Source of the DNA: Candidatus Omnitrophota bacterium
GTDB taxonomy: Bacteria; Omnitrophota; Gorgyraeia; Gygaellales; JAHJCI01
Direction: 5' to 3'
NCBI GenBank assembly: GCA_018813085.1
Contig: JAHJCI010000085.1
Coordinates: forward strand, 1 to 9,529
Length of the DNA: 9,529 nucleotides
A program made the translations under genes and the position numbers. Shown here piece after piece: positions 7,502 to 9,529 of the stretch (its first letter is position 1; each line of letters opens with the position of its first letter). A model generated the notes under the pieces. That model did not search any database and was not told the origin of the DNA. It worked only from the letters and a program-made list of their open reading frames with translations.

Positions 7502-9035
7502 GGTTTTTATCCAGGCTGCGGTACTGAACTGCCTCTGCAATATGCTCTGCCTGAATCTCTTCAACCCCTGCCAAATCAGCTATTGTGCGGGAGAGCTTAA
7601 GAATCTTATCATAAGCACGGGCGGATAAGTCCAACTCGTTAATCGCCTGCTTGAGAATACGTTCTGCCGAACGGCTCAGCTGGCAAAATAGCTTAACCTG
7701 CTTATGGCTCATCCTGGAATTAAAATAAATAGCGGTATGAGAAAACCTTAAGAGCTGCTTTTGGCGCGTCTGCTCTAACCTGCGGCTGATCTCTGCGGAA
7801 GATTCGCTCTCTGCAGGCTGAAGCATATCCAAAGGCCTGAGTTGTGGTACTTCAATATGAATATCGATTCGGTCCAACAAGGGCCCTGAAATCTTAGTCC
7901 GGTATTTCAATATCTGGGCTGGGCTGCAATAACATTGCTTAACAATAGATTTATTGCCAAAGTATCCGCAGGGACAGGGATTCATTGCTGCAATCAGGCA
8001 AAAACAACTGGGGAAAATAAGCATCTTTGAAATTCGGGAAATACCCACCCACCCCTCTTCCAGGGGCTGCCTTAATGCCTCAAGTGCATTACGGTGAAAT
8101 TCAGGCAGCTCATCAAGGAATAAAACACCGTTATGAGCCAGTGTCACCTCTCCTGGTTTTGGAATTGTTCCTCCTCCAACCATAGCAATGTCAGAGGCGG
8201 TATGATGAGGAGATCTATAGGGACGCTCGGTTATTAAAGCCTGGTTTGGCTGAAGCAATCCTGCAATGCTATAAATCTTTGTAGTTTCCAGGCATTCTTC
8301 AAGGCTCATCTTTGGCAATATGCTGACAAATCTTTTTGCCAGCATACTCTTACCTGCTCCTGGCGGACCGATCATAAGGACATTGTGTGTTCCTGTAGCA
8401 GCTACTTCCAGTGCCCTTTTAGCAAATAGCTGCCCCTTAATATCCGCGAAATCACGCTCTTCTCTTCTCTCCGGATTACTGAATAATTCTGTCAATTCTA
8501 CTTTATGGGCGGGCATTAGAATATTCCCGCTGATAAATCCAACTACTTCAAGCAGATTCTTTGCCGGATAGACCTCAAGTTCTCCTAATGCCGCTGCTTC
8601 AGCGGCATTTTCGCAGGGAAGAATAAGTTTTCTAACATGTTTCTTTTTTCTTAGGCTAAGAGCAATAGGCAATGCTCCTTTTATAGGCCTGATTTTTCCG
8701 TCCAGGGCAAGTTCTCCCAATATACAATACTGGCTTAAATATCCGCAGTTCAGCTGCCCAGAACTAGCAAGAATCCCCAAGGCAATAGGCAAATCAAAGC
8801 AAGGGCCTTCCTTTTTAATATCTGCCGGAGCAAGATTAACCGTAACTTTTCCCTGCGGGTAAATATATCCGGAATTTTTTATCGCCGAATGAACGCGTAC
8901 TTTACTCTCCTTAACTGCCGCATCAGGAAGCCCGACAATATTTACCCGCGGCAAGCCTGAAGCAATATCAACCTCTATCTCCACCAGATATGCCTCAAGG
9001 CCGTATATAGAAGCTGAATAAACCCGTGATAGCAT
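7491..9035 (-). CDS. comM: YifB/ComM-type Mg-chelatase-like AAA+ ATPase
   Basis: In naturally transformable bacteria ComM is a hexameric helicase promoting branch migration during integration of incoming DNA. Homologues are also widespread in bacteria not known to be competent. The 514-residue product has the N-terminal ChlI-like domain (SRVYSASIYGLEAYLVEIEVDI, then GLPRVNIVGLPDAAVKES). The AAA+ core follows: Walker A GPPGAGKS (223-230), Walker B VLFLDE (304-309), AAMNPCPCG (349-357), KQCYC cysteines (366-370) and SGPLLDRID (383-391). The C-terminal helical domain contains SARAYDKILKLSRTIADL (471-488). Length is typical (about 500-510). The start at 9035 is favoured over an ATG-less extension to 9080 because AAGGAGGTGG sits just upstream. 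All motifs are intact. It is divergent from the gene at the right edge, with 469 bases between them. Confidence 0.95.
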   Translation of the reverse strand: MLSRVYSASIYGLEAYLVEIEVDIASGLPRVNIVGLPDAAVKESKVRVHSAIKNSGYIYPQGKVTVNLAPADIKKEGPCFDLPIALGILASSGQLNCGYLSQYCILGELALDGKIRPIKGALPIALSLRKKKHVRKLILPCENAAEAAALGELEVYPAKNLLEVVGFISGNILMPAHKVELTELFSNPERREERDFADIKGQLFAKRALEVAATGTHNVLMIGPPGAGKSMLAKRFVSILPKMSLEECLETTKIYSIAGLLQPNQALITERPYRSPHHTASDIAMVGGGTIPKPGEVTLAHNGVLFLDELPEFHRNALEALRQPLEEGWVGISRISKMLIFPSCFCLIAAMNPCPCGYFGNKSIVKQCYCSPAQILKYRTKISGPLLDRIDIHIEVPQLRPLDMLQPAESESSAEISRRLEQTRQKQLLRFSHTAIYFNSRMSHKQVKLFCQLSRSAERILKQAINELDLSARAYDKILKLSRTIADLAGVEEIQAEHIAEAVQYRSLDKNLAI

Positions 9036-9040
9036 CTTAA

Positions 9041-9050
9041 CCACCTCCTT
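9041..9050 (-). promoter_or_regulatory. Strong ribosome-binding site deciding the comM start
   Basis: AAGGAGGTGG on the minus strand is nearly a full complement of the 16S anti-Shine-Dalgarno tail and ends 5 bases before the ATG at 9035. It is the best such site in the window and fixes the start at 9035. Confidence 0.85.
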
Positions 9051-9095
9051 AAATGAGCCCCGCTTCGTAAGATACACCAAAATTCTGTTTCCCGA

Positions 9096-9112
9096 GAGAT
9101 TTAAAGAATCTC
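9096..9112. repeat. Inverted repeat GAGATT/AATCTC
   Basis: Six-base perfect arms surround a 5-base loop (TAAAG). A second copy of the left arm motif, CGAGATTT, follows at 9113-9120. It lies in the likely 5' untranslated region of comM, about 60 bases before the start codon. Confidence 0.5.
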
Positions 9113-9127
9113 CGAGATTTTATCCCT

Positions 9128-9146
9128 GAAATCGCAACGCGATTTC
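9128..9146. repeat. Perfect 8-bp palindrome with AAC loop
   Basis: GAAATCGC and GCGATTTC are perfect complements separated by three bases. There is no T-run beside it, so it does not look like an intrinsic terminator. It shares the long-stem, 3-base-loop form of two neighbours. Confidence 0.7.
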
Positions 9147-9202
9147 TAGAGACCATAATTTTGCTGCACTTAGCGGGACGAATTAATCCCGAAGCGTGCG
9201 CA

Positions 9203-9223
9203 GTAAATTTCTGCGAAATTTAC
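9203..9223. repeat. Perfect 9-bp palindrome with TGC loop
   Basis: GTAAATTTC and GAAATTTAC are perfect complements around a 3-base loop. GCGT-TT-ACGC follows at 9226-9235. The arm sequence differs from the neighbouring palindromes while the architecture is the same. Confidence 0.7.
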
Positions 9224-9326
9224 AAGCGTTTACGCGAGAGGTTAATAATATCCCCAATATTACATCGAGTAGGATTATCTACCCGCCGCTTTACTTCATC
9301 AAGCAAGACGAATTAAGTTCGGGCAG

Positions 9327-9345
9327 ACCCCGCCGTTGGCGGGGT
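9327..9345. repeat. Perfect GC-rich 8-bp palindrome with GTT loop
   Basis: ACCCCGCC and GGCGGGGT are perfect complements around three bases. It could form a very stable hairpin on either strand, but there is no T-tract. The sequence resembles the GCCGC-type arms at 315-354. Confidence 0.75.
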
Positions 9346-9504
9346 GTCCTCAATTACAATAGACGACTGAAGTGGCTAAATCTCACAGGGATTTTTAGGA
9401 AATTTTGAAAAAGAGAATAACCAGAAGGAGAGATCTATTCTACATTTTCCTTTAGACAGATTAACTAGATTGAAGTAAGGGGGATTTACCAGAGGAGGCC
9501 AAGC

Positions 9505-9529
9505 ATGTTCCAGAGAAGAAAACTCACAA
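9505..9529 (+). CDS. Start of an unidentified gene, first 8 codons only
   Basis: An ATG at 9505 is preceded by AGAGGAGG (9491-9498) at good spacing and stays open to the right edge as MFQRRKLT. The product cannot be identified from eight residues. The short basic start would fit a type IV prepilin-like leader (basic residues before GFTLIE), but the diagnostic part lies outside the window, so this is a guess. It is divergent from comM. Confidence 0.5.

Larger units (their letters stand above)
9036..9504. other. 469-base divergent intergenic region rich in short palindromes
   Basis: The region lies between the oppositely pointing comM and right-edge genes. I found no convincing protein: open frames here are short and lack family motifs. 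It holds at least four perfect inverted repeats (9096-9112, 9128-9146, 9203-9223, 9327-9345) and a looser one, CGGGA/TCCCG at 9174-9191. The string GACGAATTAA or a close form occurs twice (9178-9187 and 9307-9316), each beside a CCCG or CGGG block. I see no clear tRNA, riboswitch or terminator. Promoters for both flanking genes should lie here, but none scored well by eye. Confidence 0.6.

Noticed and set aside
9196..9408. 70-codon open frame on the plus strand in the comM upstream region
   Set aside because: It runs through the palindromes, has no ribosome-binding site or family motif, and looks like chance.

Overview
The window is a bacterial chromosomal segment of moderate GC content, read with the standard bacterial code. 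Nine intact or edge-truncated genes and one broken gene lie head to tail on the minus strand. A single gene start points the other way at the right edge. I see no tRNA, rRNA, CRISPR array, transposase or phage gene. A membrane-anchored L,D-transpeptidase and a probable lipoprotein suggest a walled, probably diderm, bacterium. The gene mix, the PadR-like remnant and many short GC-rich palindromes remind me of uncultured Candidatus Omnitrophota or a related PVC/Elusimicrobia-type lineage. That placement is a low-confidence inference.

Reading the minus strand from right to left, the order is: a YifB/ComM-type AAA+ ATPase; a small YuiD/DUF212 (divergent PAP2) membrane protein with its own likely promoter; a LysM L,D-transpeptidase; accA; a decayed PadR-type regulator; a secreted SGNH/GDSL hydrolase; rlmN; an endonuclease III-related DNA glycosylase fused to a cysteine-pair domain; mnmG; and the start of a YhcC-type (TIGR01212) radical SAM protein cut by the left edge. 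Spacing is tight: rlmN and the glycosylase share an ATGA overlap, the transpeptidase and accA are 2 bases apart, and mnmG overlaps yhcC by 29 bases. This suggests one or two long transcription units.

Functionally the units join envelope genes (L,D-transpeptidase, AccA, YuiD-like, SGNH hydrolase) to RNA-modification and DNA-repair genes (RlmN, MnmG, glycosylase, radical SAM protein). These are housekeeping functions, and I do not see an obvious new defence or metabolic system. The unusual parts are local: a broken PadR gene between accA and the SGNH hydrolase, a glycosylase lacking the usual catalytic lysine and fourth cluster cysteine with an extra C-terminal domain, a palindromic element that forms the tail of mnmG, and a 469-base intergenic region with perfect short inverted repeats, three of them with 3-base loops.
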